DNA of 7,583 nt from JBDSLU01 sp039916225. GTDB taxonomy: Bacteria > Acidobacteriota > Vicinamibacteria > Vicinamibacterales > Vicinamibacteraceae. Under the pieces are notes generated by a model. It had not been told where the DNA came from and ran no database searches. It worked only from the letters and a program-made list of their open reading frames with translations. Where the stretch lies: contig JBDSLU010000481.1 in the NCBI GenBank assembly GCA_039916225.1, forward strand, positions 1 to 7,583. The letters run 5' to 3'. Position 1 is the first letter of the stretch. Every line of letters begins with the position of its first letter. Positions 1-7,012 of the stretch are shown here, piece after piece. The position numbers and the translations under genes are program-made.

Positions 1-207
1 GGCCTGTTCGTGGGAGGCGTGATGCTCCCGCTGGCGTTGGCGGAGCTGGGGTTGATCGACGAGTACGAGTTCGTGGTGCACCCCAGGATCGCCGGCCACG
101 GACCGACGGTGTTCGCGGGGCTGTCGAAGCGTCTCGACTTGCGCCTCGTGAGCCGGCTGGAGTTCGGCTCGGGGGCGGTGGCGATGCGCTACGAACCGAA
201 ACGGTAG
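1..207 (+). CDS. Dihydrofolate reductase family protein (RibD C-terminal-like), 3' end only
   Basis: Only the last 68 codons are present; the reading frame is open to the left edge, so the start lies outside the window. The visible residues fit the C-terminal part of the RibD-C/dihydrofolate reductase-like fold. A glycine-rich turn (GLFVGGVMLPLAL) is followed by the helix-strand pattern ELGLIDEYEFVVHP, a loop GHGPTVFAGL, and the closing strands (LRLVSRLEFGSGAVAMRYEP). In this family the glycine turn lies near the NADPH site and the GSG-x-V-x-x-RY strand closes the sheet. Members are small cytosolic NADPH-dependent reductases, many of unknown substrate (YyaP/YwjB type), and are often annotated only as 'dihydrofolate reductase family'. 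The folate or riboflavin pathway cannot be assigned from this fragment. Its stop codon faces the stop of the minus-strand AI-2E gene across 6 bp, with no obvious terminator between them. Confidence 0.8.
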   Translation, partial: GLFVGGVMLPLALAELGLIDEYEFVVHPRIAGHGPTVFAGLSKRLDLRLVSRLEFGSGAVAMRYEPKR

Positions 208-213
208 CCCCTT

Positions 214-2028
214 TCAGTCGGCGGCCGCGGCGCTCGCGCCGGTGCGGTTTCTCGCCGGAGCTCGGGGCGGCTCGAGGAGGCCGTCGAGATAGTTCCGGGT
301 CTCGACCAGCAAGGCGGCAACGTGATTGGCCCCCGCGTCCAGCAGGGCCTGCGGCGTTTCGTCGGCCAGCGCCGGTGGAGCCCAGCGACCGACCGCGATC
401 CTCACCTCGGGCAGCGCCGAACGCAGTCGCTTCACGAGATAACGGGTCTTCGAGGACGGACTGGGTGGGAGGTCGGCGAAGCAGACGACGGCGAACCCAC
501 GATCCCGCACCAGCGCCACCAACTCCATGGCCTGCAGCCGGGCGCCGGTCACTTCCATGGCGATCGACTGCGGGTCCAGGAGTCCCGCCAGCATCGACAG
601 CGCGACTTCATCGGCGACGCCGTTCACCGCGTAGCCGAGGACGCCCATCGGCGCGCGCGGTCCCAGCAGCATCAGGTCCGCTGCGGTATCGGCCGGATCC
701 GGCTCGGCACGCCGGCGGATGCCCTCCGCCGCGTCGGCCATCAGGTCCCGTGTGGCGTCGATGATGGCCGCTTCCTCCTGCGACGAGAGCCTTCCTTCGA
801 TCCGGTCACGCTCGGCATAGCTGAGGGCCGGCAGCATGAGCGTGTCGTAGACCGACTGCGTCGGTTCGGTCCTCAAGTGGCTGTCGATGAGCTCGGCCGC
901 TTCGCTTTGATCGCGGGCCAACAGGCGCTGGTAATAGCCGTACTCCGCGGTGATCGCCGGCGTGTCGGCCATCAGCGTGCCGACGAACCCGAGGCCGGGC
1001 ACGTGCTTGCCGAGCACGACGAAGCACACCGTCAGCGGCGTCGCCATCAACAGGCCGAGCGGCCCCCACAGCCACGTCCAGAAAGCGACCGAGACGAGCA
1101 GCGCCACCTGTGAGACGCCGGCCGCCCCGGCGTAGAGGACCGTTTCGAGCACCAGATTCGTGAACAGCTCGAGGCCGACGAACAGCGCCACGACGGTCAA
1201 TGGACCGGTCCAGCCCTTCAGCGCCGCGAGGCTGACGAGGATCGGCGCCCCCGCGCCCAGCACGGGGCCGACGTAGGGGATGAAGCGAAGGGCCGCGGCC
1301 AGCGACGCCCAGACCAAGGGGTAGGGCACACCGACAAAGGACAGGCCGACCAGAACCGCGACGCCGTAGAGCAGATTCACCAGGGACTGCATCAGCAACT
1401 GGCGGCTGACGCGACGTCCCGCCTCGTCGAAGGCCTTGGTGGTCGTGGCGAGATGGCCGTGCCCGGCCAGCCCGATCAGGCGATCGCGCAGATCGCGGCG
1501 CTCGAGCAGCATGAAGATGACCATCACCGCCACGAGGCCCGCTGTCCCCAGGGGTCCGACGACGGACTCGAGCCAGGCGACGTCGGCAAAGCCGGTCGCC
1601 GGGTTCGACGTCACCACGAGCGGTCGCGAGGCCGTCCCCCGCTTCGCCTCCGCGCTGGCGAGGTCGGTCCGAATACCCTCGATCGTGGCGAGGAGCTTCT
1701 CGAACGTCCCGCCGCGGCTGGCGCCGCGCACGTCGGCAATCTTGGTCCGGATGTTGGCGCGATAGCCCGGCAGGTCCTCGGCGAGATGGGTCACCTGCAC
1801 GGTCAGCCCCCAGCCGACCAGGCCGAGGCTCGCGAACGCCAGCGTGACGACCAGCAGCACCGCCGGGACGCGGCCGACCCACCGCTGCAGCCAGGTAACT
1901 GGCGGCGTCAGGACGAACGTCAGGAGCAGGGCGAGGGCGAACGGCACCAGCACGGCCTGCGCCCAGTACAGGACGACCACGACCAGCACGACGCCGGCAA
2001 ACGTCACCCAGGGCTTCACAGCCGTCAC
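214..2028 (-). CDS. AI-2E family (PerM-like) membrane protein fused to a degenerate cobalamin-binding-like C-terminal module
   Basis: About 604 aa, well above the roughly 350 aa usual for AI-2E/PerM proteins. Residues 1-350 are the family's membrane part: paired N-terminal hydrophobic segments (8-40, 55-78), a soluble helical insert (80-150), further segments (155-175, 212-335), and the family signatures RFIPYVGPVLGAGAP (248-262) and WGPLGLLMATPLTV (321-334). Family members are polytopic inner-membrane proteins. Some are reported to export AI-2 (TqsA) or act as ion antiporters; the substrate here is unknown. Residues 363-436 are helical and resemble the cap of B12-binding modules (YYQRLLARDQSEAAELI, then VYDTLMLPAL, then a helix with SSQEEAAI). 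Residues 455-582 look like the following Rossmann domain (VLGYAVNGVADEVALSML, then MELVALVRDRGFAVVCF, then LLDAGANHVAALL). The usual DxHxxG motif appears as V471-x-D473-x-x-A476, so the cobalamin-ligating histidine is missing. The open frame extends far upstream, but that part is a shadow of the next gene; GTG 2028 is the first standard start before the membrane domain. Confidence 0.85.
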   Translation of the reverse strand: MTAVKPWVTFAGVVLVVVVLYWAQAVLVPFALALLLTFVLTPPVTWLQRWVGRVPAVLLVVTLAFASLGLVGWGLTVQVTHLAEDLPGYRANIRTKIADVRGASRGGTFEKLLATIEGIRTDLASAEAKRGTASRPLVVTSNPATGFADVAWLESVVGPLGTAGLVAVMVIFMLLERRDLRDRLIGLAGHGHLATTTKAFDEAGRRVSRQLLMQSLVNLLYGVAVLVGLSFVGVPYPLVWASLAAALRFIPYVGPVLGAGAPILVSLAALKGWTGPLTVVALFVGLELFTNLVLETVLYAGAAGVSQVALLVSVAFWTWLWGPLGLLMATPLTVCFVVLGKHVPGLGFVGTLMADTPAITAEYGYYQRLLARDQSEAAELIDSHLRTEPTQSVYDTLMLPALSYAERDRIEGRLSSQEEAAIIDATRDLMADAAEGIRRRAEPDPADTAADLMLLGPRAPMGVLGYAVNGVADEVALSMLAGLLDPQSIAMEVTGARLQAMELVALVRDRGFAVVCFADLPPSPSSKTRYLVKRLRSALPEVRIAVGRWAPPALADETPQALLDAGANHVAALLVETRNYLDGLLEPPRAPARNRTGASAAAAD

Positions 2029-2042
2029 GGCGTCGTCCAGAT

Positions 2043-2053
2043 CCTCACCCTCC
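2043..2053 (-). promoter_or_regulatory. Shine-Dalgarno-like tract before the AI-2E-family gene
   Basis: Read on the minus strand, a purine-rich GGAGGGTGAGG lies upstream of the AI-2E-family coding region. Its proximal GAGG is 14 nt from the chosen GTG at 2028, which is rather long. The distal GGAGGG lies 7 nt from an in-frame CTG at 2040, which would be ideal spacing for a rare CTG start and would add four residues (LDDA). No ATG, GTG or TTG in frame is better placed. The start is therefore uncertain by about four codons, with no effect on the domain assignment. Confidence 0.5.
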
Positions 2054-2180
2054 AGTCCACCCGTCAGAACGGTATCAGCAGTGACGCACGAGAGATGTGC
2101 TCGACGGAACAGCCGAAGGTGCTTCGAGGGATGCCCCGCGCGGATGCCGAATGCGCCAATAGACGTGTGGGCCGGCGTTC

Positions 2181-3296
2181 TCACCCCTGCGGGATCATGC
2201 CTCCAGATGTGGGTGGCTCGGGCGGGTCTGGTTCGGTGGCTGAAGCGGCCGTGCACGCTCGAATACCGAGAATGACGGCGGCCAGGACCGCGCCCACCGC
2301 CGCGCCGGAGGCAGTCGACGGCAGTGCCGTCACGTGCGGAGACGAGGCCTCGACGGGCGCCTCGGGCGGGCGCGCCTCGAACATACGAGAGGCACGCGGA
2401 CCGAGCACCCGACGGCCGGTCTTGCTCTTCTGGCCTGGGGCTTTGCCATGTGGAGACCCATGCTCGATTTCCGCGTTGAGTTCGGCCGCGATGAGGATCG
2501 CGATGCTGGAGACGTACAACCACAGCATCACCACCATCACCCCACCGACGGCGCCGTACGAGGCGTTGTAGTCGGTGAAGTTCGCGACGTAGACCTTGGT
2601 GGCAAGGCTGACGAGCAGCCACAGCACCGAGCCGACCAGCGCGCCGGGCGTGATCCACGCCCAGTCCTGCTCCGCATCGGGCCCGAAGTAGAAGACCAGT
2701 CCGAGGGCGCATGCCGTCAGAAGGATGGCGACCGGCCATTGCAGCACGAGCCAGCCCCATCGAAACGCATCACCCAACCCGACTCGATCGTCCAGATAGG
2801 TCGCCATGCTGGGCCCAGCGAGCACCAGCGTGAGGGCGGCCAACATGAAGACCGCCAAGCCCAGCGTGAGGCCGATGGCGGTGAGCCGCACCTTCCACCA
2901 GGGCCGCGACTCGGTGATGTCGTAGGCGCGATTCAACGCGTCGACGATCGAGACGACAGCCGCTGAACTGCTCCAGAGTGCGCCCACGACGCCGAACGTG
3001 AGCAGGCCGCCGCTCTCGGCATTGGCCAGGCGCTTCATCTGGTCCTGAATCAGGCTGAGTATTTCCGGTGACACGACCGGCCCCAGAACGGCCGACACGT
3101 CGTCCGTCAGCGCGCCCAACGGGAAGAAGCTGGCCAGCGCCAGGCCGAACAGGAGCGCCGGGAACAGCGCGAGGAAGAAGTAGTACGACAGTTGCGCCGC
3201 CAGGCCCAGTACGTCGTCGTCCAGAACCTCTCGGTAGGTCTTCACCGCGAGGTCGCGCCAGGTCATCGAGGGGGGAAGTTTCAGCGACACGCTCAT
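2181..3296 (-). CDS. YihY/BrkB family (virulence factor BrkB, 'ribonuclease BN'-like) integral membrane protein
   Basis: 371 aa, polytopic inner-membrane protein. Family landmarks appear in order: a cytoplasmic N-terminal helix (WRDLAVKTYREVLDDD, 13-28); AAQLSYYFFLALFPALLF in the first membrane segment (33-50); GALWSSSAAVVSIVDALNRAYDITESRPWWKVRL (105-138), the most conserved block; hydrophobic segments at about 139-160 and 182-204; and FTDYNASYGAVGGVMVVMLWLYVSSIAILIAAELNAEIEH (240-279), the C-terminal signature. The old RNase BN assignment of this family has been withdrawn, and the true function is unknown. After residue 280 a basic, proline-rich tail carries one more hydrophobic stretch (329-346), beyond the usual six segments. 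ATG 3296 is chosen because homology begins just after it and no convincing upstream start exists; the Shine-Dalgarno is poor. The frame continues open upstream into the remnant of the preceding gene. It ends 152 bp before the AI-2E-family gene, on the same strand. Confidence 0.9.
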   Translation of the reverse strand: MSVSLKLPPSMTWRDLAVKTYREVLDDDVLGLAAQLSYYFFLALFPALLFGLALASFFPLGALTDDVSAVLGPVVSPEILSLIQDQMKRLANAESGGLLTFGVVGALWSSSAAVVSIVDALNRAYDITESRPWWKVRLTAIGLTLGLAVFMLAALTLVLAGPSMATYLDDRVGLGDAFRWGWLVLQWPVAILLTACALGLVFYFGPDAEQDWAWITPGALVGSVLWLLVSLATKVYVANFTDYNASYGAVGGVMVVMLWLYVSSIAILIAAELNAEIEHGSPHGKAPGQKSKTGRRVLGPRASRMFEARPPEAPVEASSPHVTALPSTASGAAVGAVLAAVILGIRACTAASATEPDPPEPPTSGGMIPQG

Positions 3297-3445
3297 CCGA
3301 CAGCACGCGGCATGCCAAGGCGCCAGGCGCTTCGGGTCTGTTGCTTTCTGGCTCACAGGCAAGAGACCGCTCACGCCGCGCTGGCGAGTTGCCCAGGATG
3401 GGCACGGCCGTGCCTGGCCGCCTGCACCAGCGAGAGTTTGGACGT

Positions 3446-3899
3446 TTAGGTGTCGCGAGTGGGCGTGGCGGGGGCTCCCGCCAATCTGTAGCGGAGCACG
3501 CCTTTGGTGAGGTCGCCCGACGCCGGCACGCGGTCGCGCAAGATCACGAGCTGCCCCGCCTGCGCCAGGCGCACGGCCTGGTCGCGGACGGCCGCCAGGA
3601 GCCGGCGCCACGAGTGGCCGTTCGAGCCACCACGCCCGGCCTCGCTCTCCAAGGGCCACCTTGGCGTCCTGGACGCGGCGACGGGCCTCGACGCGCTCCG
3701 TCTCGGTTGCGGCCGTCGCGATGGCGCGGCGCGCGGCCATCAGCTCGTTCACGAGTTGTAGCCGCAGTGCGGGCGGAATCCTCGGGTCGCTGCGTCGCCA
3801 CCTCCGGCCGTTCACCTCGAAGAAGGCGTCGTCAGGAGCAGGCGTGGCACTGCGGCGGCTGGGCACTGGTCGCGACTCCCGCGGACGATTCGCCATCAT
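3446..3899 (-). pseudogene. Frameshifted 'biopolymer transporter Tol-like' / DUF3253-type gene
   Basis: Two minus-strand frames together make one recognisable protein. From ATG 3899 (or 3896) the first frame encodes a short low-complexity leader, then FFEVNGRRWRRSDPRIP, PALRLQLVNELMAARRAI and VQDAKVALGERGRAWW. This matches a small soluble family often annotated 'biopolymer transporter Tol', whose function is unknown. After WWLE (about 3621) homology moves to the other frame, where SWRRLLAAVRDQAVRLAQAGQLVIL and KGVLRYRLA resemble the end of a DUF3253 domain, stopping at 3446. The switch lies between about 3612 and 3626. Intact relatives as I recall them have some 20-30 residues between these blocks, including an SEVARAL-type helix, which is absent here. 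A deletion whose length is not a multiple of three is therefore more likely than a single-base error. Codons up to WWLE look intact, so a truncated product may still be made. In the unshifted frame there is no stop before yihY. Confidence 0.65.
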
Positions 3900-3971
3900 C
3901 GTAAGCCACGGATCGACGGACAGCGTGCCCGTCGCGACAACCCAAGCCGACGATCGCGCTCGCAAGATTGA

Positions 3972-4000
3972 TTGACAACTATAGTTGCTATAAGTATAGT
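3972..4000 (+). promoter_or_regulatory. Near-consensus sigma-70 promoter for padR-ADOP
   Basis: A perfect -35 hexamer TTGACA (3972-3977) is followed after exactly 17 bp by TATAGT (3995-4000), which matches the -10 consensus at five of six positions. It sits in a conspicuously AT-rich island within GC-rich DNA. Transcription would be expected to begin at about 4006-4009, only 2-5 nt before the padR ATG at 4011, so the transcript should be leaderless or nearly so. This agrees with the absence of any Shine-Dalgarno sequence before that ATG. The TTG of the -35 box also opens a longer frame, but translation from there would need transcription from further upstream, so 4011 is preferred. Confidence 0.75.
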
Positions 4001-4001
4001 T
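3977..4001. promoter_or_regulatory. 25-bp inverted repeat overlapping the promoter; candidate PadR operator
   Basis: The left arm AACTATAGTT (3977-3986) and right arm AAGTATAGTT (3992-4001) form an inverted repeat that pairs at 9 of 10 positions, with a 5-bp centre GCTAT. The left arm is itself a perfect 10-bp palindrome, so the arms also read as a direct repeat at 15-bp spacing. The element fills the -35/-10 spacer and covers the -10 box, so a bound protein would block RNA polymerase. PadR-family dimers bind inverted repeats and commonly repress their own promoter. Assignment to the adjacent PadR is inferred from position and symmetry. Confidence 0.6.
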
Positions 4002-4010
4002 ACCGGCGTC

Positions 4011-4370
4011 ATGGCGAAGCGCGATCCCTCGCATCTGCTCCCCTTGCCGCCCGTGGCCTTCCACATCCTGGTCGCCCTCGCGGACACCGATCGACACGGC
4101 TACAGCGTCATGCAGGAAGTGGCCGACCGCACCGGCGGCGAGGTGCGGCTGCATGCCGGGACCCTCTACGCCACCTTGAAGAAGCTGCTGGCCGACGGCC
4201 TCATCCGCGAACTGGATGAGCGACCGGGCGACGGCGAGGACGACCGGCGACGCCGCTACTACCGGTTGACACCCTTCGGGCGTGAGGCCGTCCAGGCCGA
4301 AGCGCGGCGCCTGGCGGAACTGGTGCGGCAGGCGCGCGCATCGGGCCTGCTGATCGGTCCCGCCAAGTGA
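4011..4370 (+). CDS. PadR-family winged-helix transcriptional regulator
   Basis: 119 aa, a short PadR protein. The PadR winged-helix domain fills most of it: HILVALADTDRHGYSVMQEV (18-37) gives helices 1-2; VRLHAGTLYATLKKLLADGLIREL (45-68) is the DNA-recognition helix region, with the family's GTLY motif at 50-53; and DRRRRYYRLTPFGREAVQAE (78-97) forms the wing and following helix. A short C-terminal helix (97-112) would serve dimerisation; the longer AphA-like C-terminal domain of some relatives is absent. ATG 4011 is chosen because it sits just downstream of a strong promoter and homology begins soon after. The upstream TTG at 3972 coincides with the -35 box. The stop overlaps the GTG start of the permease gene by 4 bp, which implies translational coupling. 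PadR genes next to ADOP permeases are a known acidobacterial arrangement, so it probably controls this pair. The inducer is unknown. Confidence 0.9.
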   Translation: MAKRDPSHLLPLPPVAFHILVALADTDRHGYSVMQEVADRTGGEVRLHAGTLYATLKKLLADGLIRELDERPGDGEDDRRRRYYRLTPFGREAVQAEARRLAELVRQARASGLLIGPAK

Positions 4371-6994
4371 CCAGCCCCGAGCGGCGCCCCGCGCCGGTCT
4401 CGCTCTACCGGCTCCTCCTGTTCTGCTACCCGTCCGGGTTCCGCGAGGAATTCGGCGAGCACATGGCGGAGTTCTTCCGGGATCAATACCGCGAGGTCCG
4501 GCAGTCCCGCGGCGTCAGAGGCACGGCTCTCCTCTGGCTCGCCGTCTTGCGGGATCTGGCGACGGTGGCGGTGAAGGAGCGTTTCTCCATGTTCATGCAG
4601 GATCTCCGTATCTCGCTCCGCACGCTGTGGCGCAGTCCAGCGTTTTCCATCGTGGCGATCGCCACCAGTGCGCTCGGTATCGGCGCCGCGACAGCCATCT
4701 TCAGCGTCGTCAACGGCGTCCTCCTCAAGCCGGTGCCGTATGCCGAGCCGGATCGGCTGGCGATGGTCTACCTGAACGCGGCCGACCGAGGGATGCCTCG
4801 AGCGCGTTTCTCGGTGGCGGATTTCATCGACTGGCGCGCCCACGACACGGCCTTCGAGCAGGTCGCCGCCTTCGGTGCCTGGGGGCCGACCCTCACGGTG
4901 GACGGTCCCGGCGAGCCGGAACAGATTCCCGGCACTTACGCGACAGGCCGGTTCTTCACGATTCTCGGCGTTCGTCCGATGCTCGGTCGGGTATTCGAGG
5001 CCGGCGACGACGAACCGGGACGCCCCCGGTCGCTCGTCATCAGTGAGCGGCTGTGGCAGCGGCACGGCGCCGATCCGCGGATGGTCGGCGCGACGGTGAT
5101 GGTGAATGGAGACGCGCACACCGTGGTCGGTGTCGTGCCGGCCACCTACCGCTACCCAAGCCGTGACACCGAAGCGTGGGCCATCCTGCCGCCGGCACAG
5201 CCGACGCGCCGCGGTCCCTATTTCCTGCGCGGTATCGGACGATTGAAGCCATCCCTGACGGCCGAGCACGCCGCGGCGCGCCTGAGAGGCGTCCCGCTGG
5301 GCATCCGCACTGGCGCGCGCCCCGACCAGAAGGCACTGACGTTCGCCGTGGTCGGCCTCCAGGACGAGATGGTGGGCGAGGTACGCCCGATGCTGGTGCT
5401 GCTGCTCGCGAGCGTTGGCGTGCTGCTGCTGATCGCCATCGTCAACGTCGCCAATCTCCAAATCACCCGGGCCGCCGGCAGGGCGCGCGAATTTGCCACG
5501 CGCATGAGCATCGGCGCGCATCGATCGCAGGTCGTGCGCCAGCAACTCACGGAGAGTCTGCTGATCAGTGGAACCGGGGGAGCGCTGGGCATCCTGATCG
5601 CGTTCGCCGCGGTCGGCGTGCTTCGCTGGGCCGCTCCAGCCAGCCTGCCTCGCGTCGAGGACGTCACCGTCGATGCCGCGGTACTGGGATTCGCTGTCGC
5701 GGTCTCCGTCGTGGCGGGCGCGCTGTTCGGCTTGGCACCCGCGCTTCGCGCATCGAGCCAACAGCTCACCGCCTCGCTCAGCGATGGCGGTCGTGGCGCC
5801 ACCCACGGGCGCGAGCACGGCCGCCTGCGGTCGGCCCTGGCGGTCGGGCAGATCGCCCTCTCGTGCGTCCTCCTGATTGGTGCAGGGTTGTTGATTCGCA
5901 GCTTCGTGGCGCTCCAGGACGTCGCCCCGGGCCTCGACACGTCAGGGTTGCTGGCCGTGCGCGTCGCGCCTGCAGGCGCGCGGTATGCGGACGACTCGGC
6001 GACGCGGACGTTCTACCGGGAACTGCTCGAGAAGGTTCGATCGATTCCGGGAATCGAGGCCGCCAGCCTGTCGAGCACCGTGCCGCCGGGGCAGGGCGGG
6101 TTCTCGGAGAACATCACGATCGAGGGCGCGGCCGAGGGAGAGGAGCCGGTCCTCCTGCTCCCGGTGGTCGAACCCCGCTATTTCCGGACCGTGGGGGCGC
6201 CCCTGCTGGCCGGCCGGCCCTTCACCGACGGAGACACGGCCGAAAGTCCTGGCGTCACCGTCGTCAGCGATACCTTCGCCCGGCGCTACTTCCCGAATCA
6301 ACCGGCGGTCGGCCGACGCCTGAAAATCGGCGGACGCGAACGTTCGAACAGTCCGTGGCTGACGATCGTCGGGGTGGTCGGCGATGTGCGCTACCGAGGC
6401 CTGGAGGCGACGCTCGAGCCTGTCTTCTACGTCCCGCATGCCCAGAACACGACCCGGGCGATGTTTCTGGTGCTGCACAGCGCCCTGCCGCCGTCAGCGC
6501 TGCGCGCCTCGATCCGCCAGCACGTCGCCGCGCTCGACGGCACCGTCCCCGTGTCGGAGCCGAAACGCATCGACGATCTCCTCTACGAATCGATCGCCCA
6601 GCCACGGTTCCGGACGGTGCTCGTCGGCACGTTCGCGGCGGTCGCCCTGCTGATCGCCGGGGTCGGACTCTACGGAGTCATGGCCTATGGCGTGACCCAG
6701 CGGCGGCACGAGATCGCCATCCGCATCGCCCTCGGCGCCCGGTCGCGCGACGTAGCCGGAGGGATCCTGCGCGAGGCGCTGGTGCTGGCCTTGCTCGGCG
6801 TCGGCGCCGGCGTCACCGGGGCCTTGGCCCTGCAGACCCTCGTGTCGGGGTTTATGTTCGGGGTCATTCCCACTGACGCTCCGACATTTGCCGGGGTGGC
6901 GATCGTGCTCATGACGGTGTCCCTGCTGGCGAGCTACATCCCGGCCCGCCGCGCTGCCCGCGTCGATCCGATCCGGTCGATGAAGGCCTCGTGA
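4367..6994 (+). CDS. ADOP-type duplicated FtsX/MacB-like permease (orphan ABC permease)
   Basis: 875 aa with an internal duplication. Residues 11-73 form a cytosolic prefix (LYRLLLFCYPSGFREEFGEHMAEFF) common in this family. Each half then has a MacB-like transmembrane helix, a periplasmic core and a three-helix FtsX domain. The first half has a helix at 92-116 with LGIGAATAIFSVVNGVLLKPVPY, a periplasmic part at 117-335, and FtsX segments at about 340-365, 395-420 and 435-460. The second half has a helix at about 488-513, a periplasmic part at 514-745, and FtsX segments at about 748-775, 800-825 and 838-862, ending ARRAARVDPIRSMKAS. The duplication shows in the matching GRFFTILGVRPMLGRVF (194-210) and PRYFRTVGAPLLAGRPF (603-619). 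MacB/LolC relatives are mechanotransmission permeases driven by a cytosolic ATPase, but ADOP members characteristically lack a neighbouring ATPase gene, as here. Substrate and energy source are unknown. GTG 4367 overlaps the padR stop; an internal ATG at 4589 would omit the prefix and is less likely. Confidence 0.92.
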   Translation: MTSPERRPAPVSLYRLLLFCYPSGFREEFGEHMAEFFRDQYREVRQSRGVRGTALLWLAVLRDLATVAVKERFSMFMQDLRISLRTLWRSPAFSIVAIATSALGIGAATAIFSVVNGVLLKPVPYAEPDRLAMVYLNAADRGMPRARFSVADFIDWRAHDTAFEQVAAFGAWGPTLTVDGPGEPEQIPGTYATGRFFTILGVRPMLGRVFEAGDDEPGRPRSLVISERLWQRHGADPRMVGATVMVNGDAHTVVGVVPATYRYPSRDTEAWAILPPAQPTRRGPYFLRGIGRLKPSLTAEHAAARLRGVPLGIRTGARPDQKALTFAVVGLQDEMVGEVRPMLVLLLASVGVLLLIAIVNVANLQITRAAGRAREFATRMSIGAHRSQVVRQQLTESLLISGTGGALGILIAFAAVGVLRWAAPASLPRVEDVTVDAAVLGFAVAVSVVAGALFGLAPALRASSQQLTASLSDGGRGATHGREHGRLRSALAVGQIALSCVLLIGAGLLIRSFVALQDVAPGLDTSGLLAVRVAPAGARYADDSATRTFYRELLEKVRSIPGIEAASLSSTVPPGQGGFSENITIEGAAEGEEPVLLLPVVEPRYFRTVGAPLLAGRPFTDGDTAESPGVTVVSDTFARRYFPNQPAVGRRLKIGGRERSNSPWLTIVGVVGDVRYRGLEATLEPVFYVPHAQNTTRAMFLVLHSALPPSALRASIRQHVAALDGTVPVSEPKRIDDLLYESIAQPRFRTVLVGTFAAVALLIAGVGLYGVMAYGVTQRRHEIAIRIALGARSRDVAGGILREALVLALLGVGAGVTGALALQTLVSGFMFGVIPTDAPTFAGVAIVLMTVSLLASYIPARRAARVDPIRSMKAS

Positions 6995-7012
6995 CACGGT
7001 CCCCGACGTCCG

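Noticed and set aside
2114..2126. Small hairpin CGAAG-GTG-CTTCG between yihY and the AI-2E-family gene
   Set aside because: The stem is only 5 bp with no T-run on either strand, so neither a terminator nor an operator is supported.
2500..2550. CAC/CAT-rich, histidine-tag-like run on the plus strand
   Set aside because: It is the complement of codons for the conserved GGVMVVMLWLY segment of the YihY-family protein, not a separate coding or repeat element.
1453..2571. A 372-codon plus-strand open frame opposite the AI-2E and YihY genes
   Set aside because: It runs antisense across two recognisable genes and their intergenic gap, and it resembles no family.
2029..2760. N-terminal extension of the AI-2E-family frame up to ATG 2760
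   Set aside because: These codons overlap yihY in another frame and read as low-complexity Arg/Ala/Gly sequence; AI-2E homology begins only after 2028.
3401..3414. Perfect 14-bp palindrome GGCACGGCCGTGCC upstream of yihY
   Set aside because: Short all-GC palindromes are expected by chance in such DNA; there is no second copy, promoter or T-run next to it.
4259..5818. A 519-codon minus-strand open frame inside the permease gene
   Set aside because: It is antisense to a strongly supported gene, is rich in Arg, Gly, Asp and His as expected from the complement of GC-rich codons, and shows no recognisable domain.
5176..6876. A 566-codon plus-strand open frame in the +2 frame of the permease gene
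   Set aside because: Its composition is Arg/Gly/Pro-dominated with no hydrophobic pattern or motif; it is a shadow of the permease reading frame caused by scarcity of stop codons.
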